DNA from: an uncultured Clostridia bacterium
Lineage (GTDB): Bacteria > Bacillota > Clostridia > Christensenellales > Borkfalkiaceae
Direction: 5' to 3'
Length of the DNA stretch: 64,000 nucleotides
Assembly (NCBI GenBank): GCA_934271735.1
Contig: CAKQSB010000006.1
Span: forward strand, 1-64,000
Under the pieces are notes generated by a model. The model was not told the DNA's origin, did not search any database, and saw only the letters and a list, made by a program, of their open reading frames with translations. Positions 43,972-52,552 of this stretch are shown piece by piece (positions within the stretch are counted from its first letter, which is position 1; each line of letters starts with the position of its first letter). A program made the translations under genes and the position numbers.

Positions 43972-45363
43972 TTACGCCTTTTTTACCGAAACGCCGTCTT
44001 TCGATATCATAACGGTGTAACCCTTCGCGAGAATTTCGGCGCGAAGCTCGTCCGAAAGGGCGTAATTCTTTTCGGCTCTCGCGCTTTGCATTTTTTCTGC
44101 TAAGGCTTTAACGTCGTCGGGGACGGGTTCTTCGTGAGCTTTGTCGTAATTCTTAACGAACTCGTCGGCATTTTTGGTGAAGAGTCCGAGCAGAGAATAA
44201 GTTTTTTTAATCTGCGCGAGCATCTTTCCCGCGGTCGGATCTTTCTTCATAATAAGCGAACGGATTTGTTTGAAATAGGCGTAAAGCTCGGAAAGCGCGA
44301 GGGCGGTGTTGAAGTCGTCGCTCATAGCTTCGTCGAACTTCTTATCGATTTCCGGATATTCTCCCTCGATTTTTACGCCCGTTTTTTCCGCTTCGACGAA
44401 CGCCCTGTAAAAATCCGCGAGATGTTTTTCGGCTTCGGGAAAGAGGTCGGGCGTGATGTTTATGTCGTTGCGGTAGTTGGTGGAGAGCAGAGCGAATTTA
44501 ATCGCTTCGTTGGAATATTCTTTCAGCAGGTCGGACAAAAGAAGACTGTTGCCGAGCGATTTGCTCATTTTCTGCCCGTTTACCTTGATAAGTCCGTTGT
44601 GAACCCAGTATTTAACGAATTGTTTGCCCGTGAGAGCCTCGGTCTGGGCGATTTCGTTTTCGTGGTGAGGGAAGATAAGGTCTCTTCCGCCGCCGTGGAT
44701 GTCGATCTGTTCGCCGAACGCTTTTCTGTTCATCGCCGAACATTCGATATGCCAGCCCGGTCTGCCTTTGCCCCAAGGCGAATCCCAGCAGATTTCGCCC
44801 TCTTTCGCGCTTTTCCAAAGAGCGAAATCGAGCGGATTTTTCTTTTCGTCGTCGTTTTCGATACGAACGCCGTTAAGCGCGTCCTCGAGATTTCTGTGCG
44901 AAAGTCTGCCGTAAGGAGCGAAAGACTCGACGGAGAAATAAACGTCTCCCTTTGCGGTCGGATAGGCGTGTCCTTTTTTGACAAGTTCGGACACGAAATC
45001 GATTATGTTGTCGATATTGTCCGTCGCTTTAAGCCAGATATCGGGATCGTCGACTTCCATTTCGCGCATAACTTTGTCGATTTTCTTAATCATCATTTTC
45101 GCGTATGCGTCGGCGGGGATTCCCGCTTCTTTCGCGCGGGCGATTATTTTATCGTCAACGTCTGTGTAATTTCTCGCATAGGTCACGTCGTAACCCTGTT
45201 TGATTAAAAATTTGCGGATAATATCGTAAATCAACGCCTGATACGCGTGTCCGATATGCGCTTCGCCCGAAACGGTTATGCCGCAGGCGTACATATTGAC
45301 CTTGTTGCCGTGTAAAGGTACGAAATCTTCTTTAGTTCCCGAAAGGGTGTTGTAAATTCTCAT
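43972..45363 (-). CDS. cysS: Cysteinyl-tRNA synthetase
   Basis: Class I synthetase charging tRNA-Cys. The 463-residue protein shows the zinc and HIGH region MYACGITVSGEAHIGHAYQ, the zinc-binding WHIECSAM region, and KMSKSLGNSLLL. I chose ATG 45363 because GGAG lies just upstream and the family starts MRIYNTLSG; the frame upstream is spurious. It is the second gene after cysE, so the T-box leader at 46105-46372 should control it in response to uncharged tRNA-Cys. That couples cysteine synthesis and charging. Confidence 0.97.
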   Translation of the reverse strand: MRIYNTLSGTKEDFVPLHGNKVNMYACGITVSGEAHIGHAYQALIYDIIRKFLIKQGYDVTYARNYTDVDDKIIARAKEAGIPADAYAKMMIKKIDKVMREMEVDDPDIWLKATDNIDNIIDFVSELVKKGHAYPTAKGDVYFSVESFAPYGRLSHRNLEDALNGVRIENDDEKKNPLDFALWKSAKEGEICWDSPWGKGRPGWHIECSAMNRKAFGEQIDIHGGGRDLIFPHHENEIAQTEALTGKQFVKYWVHNGLIKVNGQKMSKSLGNSLLLSDLLKEYSNEAIKFALLSTNYRNDINITPDLFPEAEKHLADFYRAFVEAEKTGVKIEGEYPEIDKKFDEAMSDDFNTALALSELYAYFKQIRSLIMKKDPTAGKMLAQIKKTYSLLGLFTKNADEFVKNYDKAHEEPVPDDVKALAEKMQSARAEKNYALSDELRAEILAKGYTVMISKDGVSVKKA

Positions 45364-45419
45364 TGTCTTTCTCCTTTGCCGTAGAAGTATATAGTAAAAA
45401 GTATATATATGATTATGTA

Positions 45420-46046
45420 TTATTTGTCGAGTTTTCTTTCGAGTTCGTCTATTCTTGCCCGTAAGTTGCAAATCTCTTCCAGGATAGGATCGCATTTATC
45501 GGGCGTGTTGTCCGGGACTTTTTCGCCTTTTATCCGAACGATTCTTCCGGGGACGCCCACGACAGTGGAGTGGGGCGGTACGTCTTTAAGCACAACGCTT
45601 CCCGCGCCGATTTTGGAAAATTCTCCGATTGTGATTCCGCCGAGAATTTTCGCGCCGCACGAGATTACGCAGCCTTCCTTAACGATGGGGTGTCTGCGTT
45701 TGCCCGTGTCCTTACCCGTGCCGCCGAGCGTTACGCACTGATAAATAAGCACGCCTTTTTCGATAACAGCCGTTTCGCCGATAACGACTCCCGCGCCGTG
45801 ATCGATAAACACTCCCGGAGCGATTTTAGCCGCGGGGTGAATTTCGATACCCGTTAAAAACCTTGCAAACTTGCTTATCATACTTGCGAGAAGTTTCATA
45901 TGGTGGCGGTAAAAAAAGTTTGCCACTCTGTGTCTGGAAAGAGCTTTTATGCCGGGATATGTAAGCCATATTTCGAATTTTGAACGCGCGGCGGGATCGT
46001 TTTGTTTTGCAAAAGCGATATCTTCGCGCATAGCTTTAAAAAACAT
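45420..46046 (-). CDS. cysE: Serine O-acetyltransferase
   Basis: Makes O-acetylserine from serine and acetyl-CoA, the first step of cysteine synthesis. The 208-residue protein has an N-terminal helical region and a left-handed beta-helix of hexapeptide repeats (IHPAAKIAPGVFIDHGAGVV, VIGETAVIEKGVLIYQ). The catalytic-type histidine lies in HRRHPIVKEG-like and HGAG contexts. GGAG precedes ATG 46046. At 208 residues it is the short form typical of Firmicutes. It is first in an operon with cysS and lies downstream of the T-box. Confidence 0.95.
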   Translation of the reverse strand: MFFKAMREDIAFAKQNDPAARSKFEIWLTYPGIKALSRHRVANFFYRHHMKLLASMISKFARFLTGIEIHPAAKIAPGVFIDHGAGVVIGETAVIEKGVLIYQCVTLGGTGKDTGKRRHPIVKEGCVISCGAKILGGITIGEFSKIGAGSVVLKDVPPHSTVVGVPGRIVRIKGEKVPDNTPDKCDPILEEICNLRARIDELERKLDK

Positions 46047-46104
46047 ATGTCAGTCTCCAAAAAAATTAAAAGTTTTCCGGGCAACTGCGAAAAGTCCGTT
46101 TGTC

Positions 46105-46372
46105 AAAAAAACGTCTTTTCGCATAACTACGAAAAGACGTTAAAAACGTGGTCCCACTTTTCTTCAAAGAACGTTGCCGTTCTTCCTTAAACTCCTTTAA
46201 CGGCGGAGAACCGAAGGTGATTAGCCTCTCTTAACTGCGAAACGCACTTCGCGTTTTTCTCGGCAAAGACTCGCACCGACCGTCTTTTCTCTGCGCCCGA
46301 AAGATAAACGTTACTCTTTTTCGCAACGATTTGATGTTTTATGTTCGGTTTGTAGTAAGTTTTAAACCTTAC
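46105..46372 (-). promoter_or_regulatory. T-box leader (cysteine) for cysE-cysS
   Basis: The minus-strand leader shows a Stem I with the AGAGA and GGTCGGTGCGAG distal-loop features. It has a T-box sequence AGTGGGACCACG (around 46146-46158) with the UGGN element, and a perfect terminator (46105-46141: AACGTCTTTTCG paired with CGAAAAGACGTT, then T-run). A UGC triplet at 46244-46246 in GAAGTGCGTTTC is the likely specifier codon, consistent with the downstream genes. Uncharged tRNA-Cys should stabilise the antiterminator (AACGT...ACGTT). Confidence 0.88.
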
Positions 46373-46378
46373 AAAATG

Positions 46379-46408
46379 ATTATAATCGAAAATAGGAGAT
46401 AAAGTCAA
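46379..46408 (-). promoter_or_regulatory. Promoter of the T-box transcript
   Basis: Minus strand TTGACT (46403-46408) and TATAAT (46379-46384), 18 bp apart. Confidence 0.82.
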
Positions 46409-46469
46409 GCAAAGTTAACCGAAAAAGTCTTTTTCCGGGGAAAACGGCCCTTTCGATAAAAAAATCGGC

Positions 46470-47027
46470 TTAAAAATCGTCGCCCTCGTCTTCGTCTTCT
46501 TCTTCGTCCTTGTCTTCGTCTTCGTCTTCGTCGTAGTCCTCGAAATCCTCTTTGTCGGCTTCGGGGTAATCGAAATCGTCCTCTTCGTCGTCGTTCGGCT
46601 CGTTGTCGTAGTAGTCGGTATCCTCTTCTTCTTCGTCGTCGAAAAGTTCTTTGGCTTCTTCTTCGCCGAGCTTATCGAGAGAAAGCATTTCTTCGCCGTC
46701 CTCAACCTTGTTGCTGATAGCTTCTTTCTCGTCCTCGTCGAGGTAGTTTCTCCATTCCTCGTCGCTGTCCGGATCTACGTCCTGTTCGGGTTCAATCGCC
46801 GCCTTATCGTTTTTCTCCTCTCTGCATTCGGCGCACATCTCTTCGCCCGGATCTATATAATTGCGTTTGCAGATGGGGCAGAGAATCTGATCGTTATCGT
46901 CGTCGTCCCCGAACGATGCAAATTTAATGGCAGGACCGAGTTTGAGTTCGGCTTTGCACACGTCGCAATATTTTTCGGTATCGGGCATATAATTGAGGTC
47001 GCACCTCGGGCATTTTACGTATTTCAT
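46470..47027 (-). CDS. Zinc-ribbon protein with long acidic tail
   Basis: The 185-residue protein has two zinc-ribbon-like modules (CPRC...CDVC at 7-23 and CPIC...CAEC at about 50-69). A long Asp/Glu-rich low-complexity tail (about 90-185) follows, with almost no hydrophobic residues near the end. Homologues in Clostridia are unnamed. The acidic tail could bind basic proteins or metal, but this is speculation. GGAGG precedes ATG 47027 and a promoter lies at 47107-47134. Confidence 0.78.
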   Translation of the reverse strand: MKYVKCPRCDLNYMPDTEKYCDVCKAELKLGPAIKFASFGDDDDNDQILCPICKRNYIDPGEEMCAECREEKNDKAAIEPEQDVDPDSDEEWRNYLDEDEKEAISNKVEDGEEMLSLDKLGEEEAKELFDDEEEEDTDYYDNEPNDDEEDDFDYPEADKEDFEDYDEDEDEDKDEEEDEDEGDDF

Positions 47028-47106
47028 ATAACACGCCTCCGCTTATACTACCGCCAAATGCGGTTTCATATATTTGAAAATCGGCTCTAACGAGCGTTGC
47101 GGTGTA

Positions 47107-47134
47107 ATTATATCATATTATATGAATTTGTAAA
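47107..47134 (-). promoter_or_regulatory. Promoter of the zinc-ribbon gene
   Basis: Minus strand TTTACA (47129-47134) and TATAAT (47107-47112), 16 bp apart; the spacer to the gene also carries a CCGCATTTGGCGG dyad. Confidence 0.65.
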
Positions 47135-47251
47135 CTGTTTTTGAGTAAAAAACGAAATTTTTTAAATTTTTACTTTTTCGGCTTGCCTGATTATGTGTTT
47201 TTACAGCATTAAATATAAACTACGCCGAATTTGAATTACGTCGAATTAAAA

Positions 47252-48013
47252 TTACGCCCCTTCTAAAAGCATTTTGTCGGCAATAAGCGCGATAAATTCT
47301 CCGTTGGTCGGTTTTTCGCCCGAAAGATAAGTCTGCACGCCGAACAAATCGTTTATGTTTCCTATTCTCCCGCGCGCCCAGGCAACCTCTATCGCGTGGC
47401 GGATAGCTCGTTCCACTTTGCTCGGCGTGGTCGCGTATTTTTCGCCGATCATAGGGTAAAGTTTCTTTGTGATGTTGTTTATAACGTCGGGGTCGCACAC
47501 CGCGATTTTAATTCCCTCTCTTAAATATCCGTAGCCTTTTATGTGCGGAGGAATGCCGACGGAGATGAAAATTTTGCTTATCCGCTCGTCTAAAGAAGTC
47601 GTTTTCGCGGCTCGCATATTATTGGGTAAATTTTCGTGATTACCGTTCAAAAACAGGTCTATAACACGATTAACGAGTGTTTCAACGGGGCAAGGCTTAG
47701 CTACGTAAAAACTCGCGCCCTTGGAAATACAGGTCTCCACGACCTCTTCGCTCGACAGCGAGGAGTAAACCACGGTTTTGGTTTTTGCGCCGTAAGCTTT
47801 CAGTCTGTCCAGAACTCCCAGTCCGTCGAGACCCGATAAAATCAGGTCGATAACGCAAAATTCGGCGTCGTTTTTTAAAATCATATTCGCGCCTTCTTCG
47901 CCGTCCGACGTTTTTCCGATTATAGTAAATCTGCCGCTGTTTTCAAAAGCTTTTGCAATTTCTTCTGCTTTCAACGGGTTATCCGCAAGTATCGCAATTC
48001 CGTGTTTATCCAT
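47252..48013 (-). CDS. spo0A: Sporulation master regulator Spo0A
   Basis: Response regulator that commits the cell to sporulation and controls stationary-phase genes. The 253-residue protein has a receiver domain with phosphoacceptor D56 (CVIDLILSGLDG) and a conserved lysine in AKPCP. The unmistakable Spo0A DNA-binding domain contains GIPPHIKGYGYLREGI, TTPSKVERAIRHAIEVAWAR and KPTNGEFIALIADK. AAGGAGAG precedes ATG 48013. It stands alone; spoIVB, its usual neighbour in Bacillus and Clostridium, is not adjacent. I could not place a sigma-H promoter or 0A boxes with confidence in 48014-48250. Confidence 0.97.
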   Translation of the reverse strand: MDKHGIAILADNPLKAEEIAKAFENSGRFTIIGKTSDGEEGANMILKNDAEFCVIDLILSGLDGLGVLDRLKAYGAKTKTVVYSSLSSEEVVETCISKGASFYVAKPCPVETLVNRVIDLFLNGNHENLPNNMRAAKTTSLDERISKIFISVGIPPHIKGYGYLREGIKIAVCDPDVINNITKKLYPMIGEKYATTPSKVERAIRHAIEVAWARGRIGNINDLFGVQTYLSGEKPTNGEFIALIADKMLLEGA

Positions 48014-48259
48014 TGTCGTCTCTCCTTTTTAATTTTTTGCCGTCGTGATTTGTCGCTTCGGCTGTTTGTTTCATTTTAACACAAAAAAAAGTAAAATTAA
48101 ATCGAATCGGGTGGATTATTTGTTGTTTAAACCGCATAAAACGTCGAAAAAGGACGAAATCGTTATTTCGCCCCGCGTTTTTCGGGGCGTAGCGGTTTAT
48201 CGTTGTTTTTGTCGGCTTAAAAAATATAATGAAGAAAAAAGTAAAACGCCGCGAAACCG

Positions 48260-48288
48260 TTGACAAACGACATAAAATTTCTTATAAT
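48260..48288 (+). promoter_or_regulatory. Promoter of the TetR-ABC operon
   Basis: TTGACA (48260-48265) and TATAAT (48283-48288), 17 bp apart, perfect consensus. Confidence 0.92.
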
Positions 48289-48322
48289 AAAATTACAAGT
48301 GTAACGCTACGCTTGTAATTTT
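48289..48322. promoter_or_regulatory. Palindromic operator of the TetR-family repressor
   Basis: AAAATTACAAG (48289-48299) and CTTGTAATTTT (48312-48322) are perfect 11-base inverted arms. The centre GTAACGCTAC is also nearly symmetrical. It begins immediately after the -10 box and precedes the TetR gene, so autorepression is likely. Confidence 0.8.
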
Positions 48323-48340
48323 AAAAATCGGAGGTTGATT

Positions 48341-48919
48341 ATGCCGAGAGATTTTATGTTTACAAAAGAAGAAATTATAAACGCCGCTCTCTCTCTTACG
48401 AGGGAAAGGGGTTTTTCCGCCGTTTCCGCGCGCACGCTCGGGGAAAAACTCGGCACGTCGTCGAGACCGGTATTCGGGCGTTTCGAAAATATGGAAGAAG
48501 TCAAAAGCGCGATTATTTCGGCGGCGAACGAACTTTATCAGGCTTACAGAAAAAAAGAGCTTGAAAGCGGGAAATACGTTCCGTTTAAAGCCAGCGGAAT
48601 GGCGTATATCCGTTTCGCGCGCGAGGAAAAGGAGCTTTTCAAACTTTTATTTATGCGCGACCGTTCAAAAGAGGCATTGAAAAGTTATGCCGACGAAATG
48701 GACGAACTTGTAAGTCTCGTAGGCAAACAAGTCGACCTTAATAAAGATAAAGCCACTATGTTTTATCTCGAAATGTGGATTTACGTTCACGGTATAGCCT
48801 CTATGATCGCGACGAATTATCTCGAATGGGACGAGGAACTTTCGAGTCGCGCGGTGACCGACGTGTACGAAGGGTTAAAGCTTCGCTACGCCGAAGGAAA
48901 AGAGGAGGGAGAAAAATGA
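48341..48919 (+). CDS. TetR-family transcriptional repressor
   Basis: The 192-residue protein has an N-terminal TetR helix-turn-helix (IINAALSLTRERGFSAVSAR, then a recognition helix in SSRPVFGRFENMEEV) and a helical ligand-binding C-terminal domain with a TetR_C-like LKLRYAEGKEE end. ATG 48341 has GGAGG 7 bases upstream. It is the first gene of an operon with an ABC ATPase (ATGA overlap) and a permease, so it probably represses this exporter until an inducer (drug, peptide or lipid) binds. Confidence 0.9.
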   Translation: MPRDFMFTKEEIINAALSLTRERGFSAVSARTLGEKLGTSSRPVFGRFENMEEVKSAIISAANELYQAYRKKELESGKYVPFKASGMAYIRFAREEKELFKLLFMRDRSKEALKSYADEMDELVSLVGKQVDLNKDKATMFYLEMWIYVHGIASMIATNYLEWDEELSSRAVTDVYEGLKLRYAEGKEEGEK

Positions 48920-49608
48920 TCGAAGTTAAAGGAATAAAAAAGACTTACGGCGCGGGCGAGAGCAGAACGGAAGTTCTGAAAGGAATAGATTTGCAGCTAA
49001 AAAGCGGAGATTTCGTCGTGATTTTAGGCGCGTCGGGGTCGGGGAAATCCACGCTTTTAAACTGTCTTTCGGGGCTTGAACGGGTAGACGGCGGGAGCGT
49101 GGAGTATGACGGCTTGAATATCGCCGAGCTTTCCGATAAGGAGCTTACGGCGTTTCGCAAAGATAACGTTGGGTTTATTTTTCAGCAGTATTATCTTCTG
49201 CCCGATATGACCGTGGAGAAAAACGTGCGGATGGGCGCGGATCTTGCGGATAATAAGGATTATAAGGAAATTATTGCGGCGGTAGGACTTTCCGATAAGC
49301 TGAAAAAATATCCGTTCGAACTTTCGGGCGGAGAACAGCAAAGAGTGTCTGTTGCCCGCGCGCTTGCGAAAAAGCCGAAAGTGTTGTTTTTAGACGAACC
49401 GACGGGCGCGCTCGACGAAAAAACGGGGCGACAAGTACTCGATTATATCTGCAAATTGCATAAAGACTCGGGTTTTACAGTCGTTATGGTTACGCATAAC
49501 GCGAATATCGCGGAGACGGCGAACACGGTTATAAAAATGAACAGCGGAAAGATTTCGGAAATTTATACCAACGCTCGGCAGAAAACCGCGTACGAAATCG
49601 GGTGGTGA
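48916..49608 (+). CDS. ABC transporter ATPase (MacB/LolD-type)
   Basis: The 230-residue ATPase has Walker A GASGSGKST, the Q-loop in FIFQQYYLLPDMTV, the signature LSGGEQQR, Walker B VLFLDEPTGALD and H-loop VTHN. This set is typical of the LolD/MacB/BceA subfamily that works with FtsX-like permeases. The start overlaps the tetR stop (ATGA); the longer upstream frame runs inside tetR and is a shadow. The permease gene starts 5 bases after its stop. Confidence 0.93.
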   Translation: MIEVKGIKKTYGAGESRTEVLKGIDLQLKSGDFVVILGASGSGKSTLLNCLSGLERVDGGSVEYDGLNIAELSDKELTAFRKDNVGFIFQQYYLLPDMTVEKNVRMGADLADNKDYKEIIAAVGLSDKLKKYPFELSGGEQQRVSVARALAKKPKVLFLDEPTGALDEKTGRQVLDYICKLHKDSGFTVVMVTHNANIAETANTVIKMNSGKISEIYTNARQKTAYEIGW

Positions 49609-49612
49609 CGAA

Positions 49613-50749
49613 ATGGTTATCGGTTTAAAGGACGTAACGAAGCTTTTCGGAATAACGATCGTCGCGTGTTGCGCGGCGTTCGTATGCACGTTGTTTTTGA
49701 GTTATAATATCGATCTCGCTTTAATAAAAGACGAAATAACGACGGAAGCGGCTTTGGCAATGTACGACGCGCAGGTTATGATGGGCAAGGTTATATCGGG
49801 CGTTTCGGGCGGATGCCTTATCGCAACGTCGGTTGTTATGCTATTGTTTTACGTTAAAAATTACGTCGACGCGCGCGGAAAAGATTTGGGAATTTTAAAG
49901 GCGCTCGGATATTCCGATATGAAAATCGCAAAGCATTTCCGTATTTTCGGGCTGTCCGTTTTCGTCGGGTGCGTTCTGGGTTTTTCGGCGGGATATCTGT
50001 ATCTGCCGACGTTTTATCAAAAGCAGGCTTCTGATATGTTTCCGTCTCTTGCGGTGAAATTTCATCCCGTTCTTGCACTTTTTCTTATCTTCTTGCCGAC
50101 AGCGGCTTTTGCGGGCATTTCGGTGTTGTTTGCTTATTTAAAACTGAAAATGCCGCCCCTCGATTTGCTTAACGGTCGAAGGAATGAAAAAACGAAAACA
50201 GGGAAACGCGGCGATGAAAATCAACCCTTCCTCAAAGGTTTGAAGCGCGCGACGCTCGGCAGCAGAAAATCGCTCGTCTTTCTGATCGCATTTTCTGCGT
50301 TCTGCTTTTCGGCGATGGTGCAGATGTCTTTTTCGATGAACAAGATTGCGAGTGAAACGTTCGCGTGGATGATTTTGTCGATAGGTTTGATTCTTGCGTT
50401 CGTGACTTTGTTTTTGTCGCTTTCGAGCGTTGTGAAAGGAAACGCGAAAACGATTGCTATGATGCGGATTTTCGGGTATGACGGCGGAATTTGCGGTCGG
50501 TATATTCTCGGAGCATATCGCCCGATTGCATGTATCGGTTTCGTTATCGGCACCTTTTATCAGTACGGGTTGCTGAAAATAATGATTAACGTTGTTTTCG
50601 CCGAAATCGATAACGTGCCGACGTATAACTTCGATTTCAAAACACTTGCCGTTACGGCGATTTTGTTTGTTATAATTTACGAACTCGCGATGTATTTTTA
50701 CTTTATTCGCATAAGAAAAATATCGTTAAAAACCGTTATGTCGGAGTAA
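49613..50749 (+). CDS. FtsX-like ABC permease
   Basis: The 378-residue membrane protein has about seven to eight hydrophobic segments. It includes an FtsX-type cytoplasmic motif RGKDLGILKALGYSDMKIAKHF and, in the second half, AKTIAMMRIFGYDGG. This indicates two FtsX-like halves without the large extracellular domain seen in MacB. It partners the preceding ATPase. The family exports antimicrobial peptides or lipoproteins, or acts mechanically on the cell wall; substrate unknown here. A 21-bp-stem terminator follows. Confidence 0.85.
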   Translation: MVIGLKDVTKLFGITIVACCAAFVCTLFLSYNIDLALIKDEITTEAALAMYDAQVMMGKVISGVSGGCLIATSVVMLLFYVKNYVDARGKDLGILKALGYSDMKIAKHFRIFGLSVFVGCVLGFSAGYLYLPTFYQKQASDMFPSLAVKFHPVLALFLIFLPTAAFAGISVLFAYLKLKMPPLDLLNGRRNEKTKTGKRGDENQPFLKGLKRATLGSRKSLVFLIAFSAFCFSAMVQMSFSMNKIASETFAWMILSIGLILAFVTLFLSLSSVVKGNAKTIAMMRIFGYDGGICGRYILGAYRPIACIGFVIGTFYQYGLLKIMINVVFAEIDNVPTYNFDFKTLAVTAILFVIIYELAMYFYFIRIRKISLKTVMSE

Positions 50750-50776
50750 AACTTGAAGAAATATTTCAGAGCAGTA

Positions 50777-50830
50777 AAGCCCGAAGCGGGGCGGACTTTT
50801 CAAGTCCGCCCCGCTTCGGGCTGTTTATTC
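50777..50830 (+). terminator. Terminator of the TetR-ABC operon
   Basis: AGCCCGAAGCGGGGCGGACTT pairs perfectly with AAGTCCGCCCCGCTTCGGGCT around TTC, followed by GTTTATTCTTT. Confidence 0.88.
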
Positions 50831-50886
50831 TTTAAAATTCGTTTTTCAGCCGTCGGCTGACGGTCGATAATTTGTTTCGTGATAGT

Positions 50887-51216
50887 TTATTTCGCGGCGT
50901 TTCCGGGGGTAAAAACGTAAATGTCCTTTGCCATTTCCCCCATATTTCCGTCTATCGCGTAAATCGCGCCCGACATAAGGTCGATAACCCTTTGCGCCGT
51001 GCGTACGCTCACTTCGGAAACGTCCACGATAACGGGTTCGCCGTATAAAAGCCTGTCGATAATCACCGCCACATCGTCAAACGATTTGGGGGAAAAACGT
51101 TCGATAGAGCCGCTGTTGGAGTAGTCGATTTTTCGTTCGCGCGGACGTTCGTTTACATTCTGTTCGTTGGTTTTTGCTTTGCGTTTGTTTTTCGTCGTAA
51201 AATTAAATAATCCCAT
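50887..51216 (-). CDS. sepF: Cell-division protein SepF
   Basis: SepF tethers and bundles FtsZ filaments at the division septum. The 109-residue protein has a short basic N-terminal membrane-targeting region (MGLFNF...), a linker and the SepF core with LLYGEPVIVDVSEVSVRTAQ, RVIDLMSGAIYAIDGNM and a terminal YVFTPGN. It lies 40 bases after yggS, reproducing the ylmE-ylmF (yggS-sepF) order of Firmicutes division clusters. GGAGG precedes the start. Confidence 0.95.
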   Translation of the reverse strand: MGLFNFTTKNKRKAKTNEQNVNERPRERKIDYSNSGSIERFSPKSFDDVAVIIDRLLYGEPVIVDVSEVSVRTAQRVIDLMSGAIYAIDGNMGEMAKDIYVFTPGNAAK

Positions 51217-51256
51217 TTCTGCCTCCTTGTAAATTTTATTGTTTTATCCGATTGTA

Positions 51257-51922
51257 TTAAATCCTTTCGCCGAAAATCGCTCTGCCGAGTCTTATCATAT
51301 TGCTGCCGTTTTTTATCGCGATTTTATAGTCTCCGCTCATTCCGAGCGACAGCGTTTTAACGGTCGGAGTTTCTTCTCGGATTTCATCGTAAAACTCCCT
51401 CACGGCTTTGCATAAATCGGCTTTTTCATTGTCCGTTATCCCCTCGGGAAGCATTGCCATAACGCCTATGAGTTTTATGTTATTCAGCCCGATAATCGAC
51501 TTATAGAGTGGTTTTGCCGCTTTAATGCTTGCGCCCGTTTTGCTGAATTCCTCGCCTGCGTTGATTTCAAGCATAACGCTTTGATAAACGTTCAAAGACA
51601 AAGCTTTTTCGTTTATCGCCGCCGCGAGGTCTATGCCCGAAATCGAGTCTATACAGTCGGCTTTCCCGACGACGTATTTAAGCTTGTTTTTCTGGAGCGT
51701 GCCGATGAAATGTTTTTCGCAAGGAAGGTAAAAAGGGAACTTATCCCTTAGCTCCTGCGCGTGGTTTTCGCCTATCGCCTCTAACCCTGCCGAGATCGCC
51801 TCGTTCACTCTTTCGACCGGTACGAATTTCGTCGCGCCGAGGAGAGTGATTTTTTCTCCGCGGTCGTTGCCCGAGGCTATTTCCGAAAAAATATCGTTAA
51901 GTTTTCTTTCGATTTCAGTCAT
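51257..51922 (-). CDS. yggS: PLP homeostasis protein YggS/YlmE
   Basis: Pyridoxal-5'-phosphate-binding protein of COG0325 that buffers PLP. The 221-residue protein shows the PLP-lysine region LLGATKFVPVERV, IGENHAQEL, the LEINAGEEFSKTG segment and LSLGMSGDYKIAIKNGSNMI. I placed the start at ATG 51922 (AAAGGA upstream). Its coding sequence contains an exact copy of the recurrent 13-bp word (51493-51505, minus strand), again encoding YKSI. It is upstream of sepF in the same operon. Confidence 0.93.
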   Translation of the reverse strand: MTEIERKLNDIFSEIASGNDRGEKITLLGATKFVPVERVNEAISAGLEAIGENHAQELRDKFPFYLPCEKHFIGTLQKNKLKYVVGKADCIDSISGIDLAAAINEKALSLNVYQSVMLEINAGEEFSKTGASIKAAKPLYKSIIGLNNIKLIGVMAMLPEGITDNEKADLCKAVREFYDEIREETPTVKTLSLGMSGDYKIAIKNGSNMIRLGRAIFGERI

Positions 51923-52000
51923 AAAAATCCTTTCGGGCGGGCAGTGCGTTAAGTTTTGCGTTAAACGCAAACCCGACGATCAAAAAGCCGATAAAAAATT

Positions 52001-52062
52001 AAAGCCGCCTTAAAGCCGAACGATTGATTTAACGCAACCGTTTGCGACCGAAAAGCGGCTTT
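52001..52062 (-). terminator. Probable terminator of the SRP RNA gene
   Basis: On the minus strand AAAGCCGC (52055-52062) can pair with GCGGCTTT (52001-52008), followed by AATTTTTT; the loop is long and may fold further. Confidence 0.5.
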
Positions 52063-52074
52063 ATCTTCTTTTTT

Positions 52075-52340
52075 ACTGCGCAATTCCCTTTGACAAGCCG
52101 AACCGAAGCGTAAATGCGGCAGGTCGCTCCGTCAAAGCAACCTCATGGCACACGCAATCGACCGTTTAGCGCTGCTATATCCCTATCCTGACGCGGTTCG
52201 CGGCTTTGCGTTGCATAAGACCTTGACATCATCACGCCTTACCTCACGCAGCCAACCATACGACAAGCCGAGGGGAACGATCAGCCTTGCTGTAGCGGAT
52301 TGCAAGTACAGGGCACCGCTATCTCCCCACTCAGCGCAGT
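52075..52340 (-). ncRNA. ffs: Large-type signal recognition particle RNA
   Basis: The roughly 266-base minus-strand RNA has complementary ends (ACTGCGC at the 5' end, GCGCAGT at the 3' end). It has the Alu-domain features GTGGGGAGATAGCGGTGCCCTG and CAATCCGCTACAGCAAGGCTG (each read with short gaps), and an S-domain core GCGTCAGGATAGGG followed by ATAGCAGCGC. These match the long Gram-positive SRP RNA (Bacillus scRNA type) rather than the short 4.5S form. A promoter lies exactly upstream. Confidence 0.88.
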
Positions 52341-52346
52341 GCATAC

Positions 52347-52375
52347 ATTTTAACCTAAATCGAAAAAAAATGCAA
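52347..52375 (-). promoter_or_regulatory. Promoter of the SRP RNA
   Basis: Minus strand TTGCAT (52370-52375) and TAAAAT (52347-52352), 17 bp apart, placing transcription start near the 5' ACTGCGC of the RNA. Confidence 0.75.
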
Positions 52376-52552
52376 GCGAAAATATATGAAAGATTGAAAA
52401 ATAATTGTCGAAAAAACCGTTTAAGTCTTGTTTGGCGGGGGAAGTCTCGGTAAAATCGGAGGAAAACGCCGAAAAAGAGTTTTTACTCGGTGAAAAATGA
52501 TGAAAATAGAGCAAGAATTATTCTCAAAGCCTTTCAAAACGGCTTAAAATCC

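Noticed and set aside
46415..46705. Thr/Lys-rich 96-codon frame on the minus strand
   Set aside because: It is the frame-shifted shadow of the Asp/Glu-rich tail of the zinc-ribbon protein.
52145..52453. 102-codon plus-strand frame
   Set aside because: It overlaps the SRP RNA on the opposite strand and has no ribosome site.
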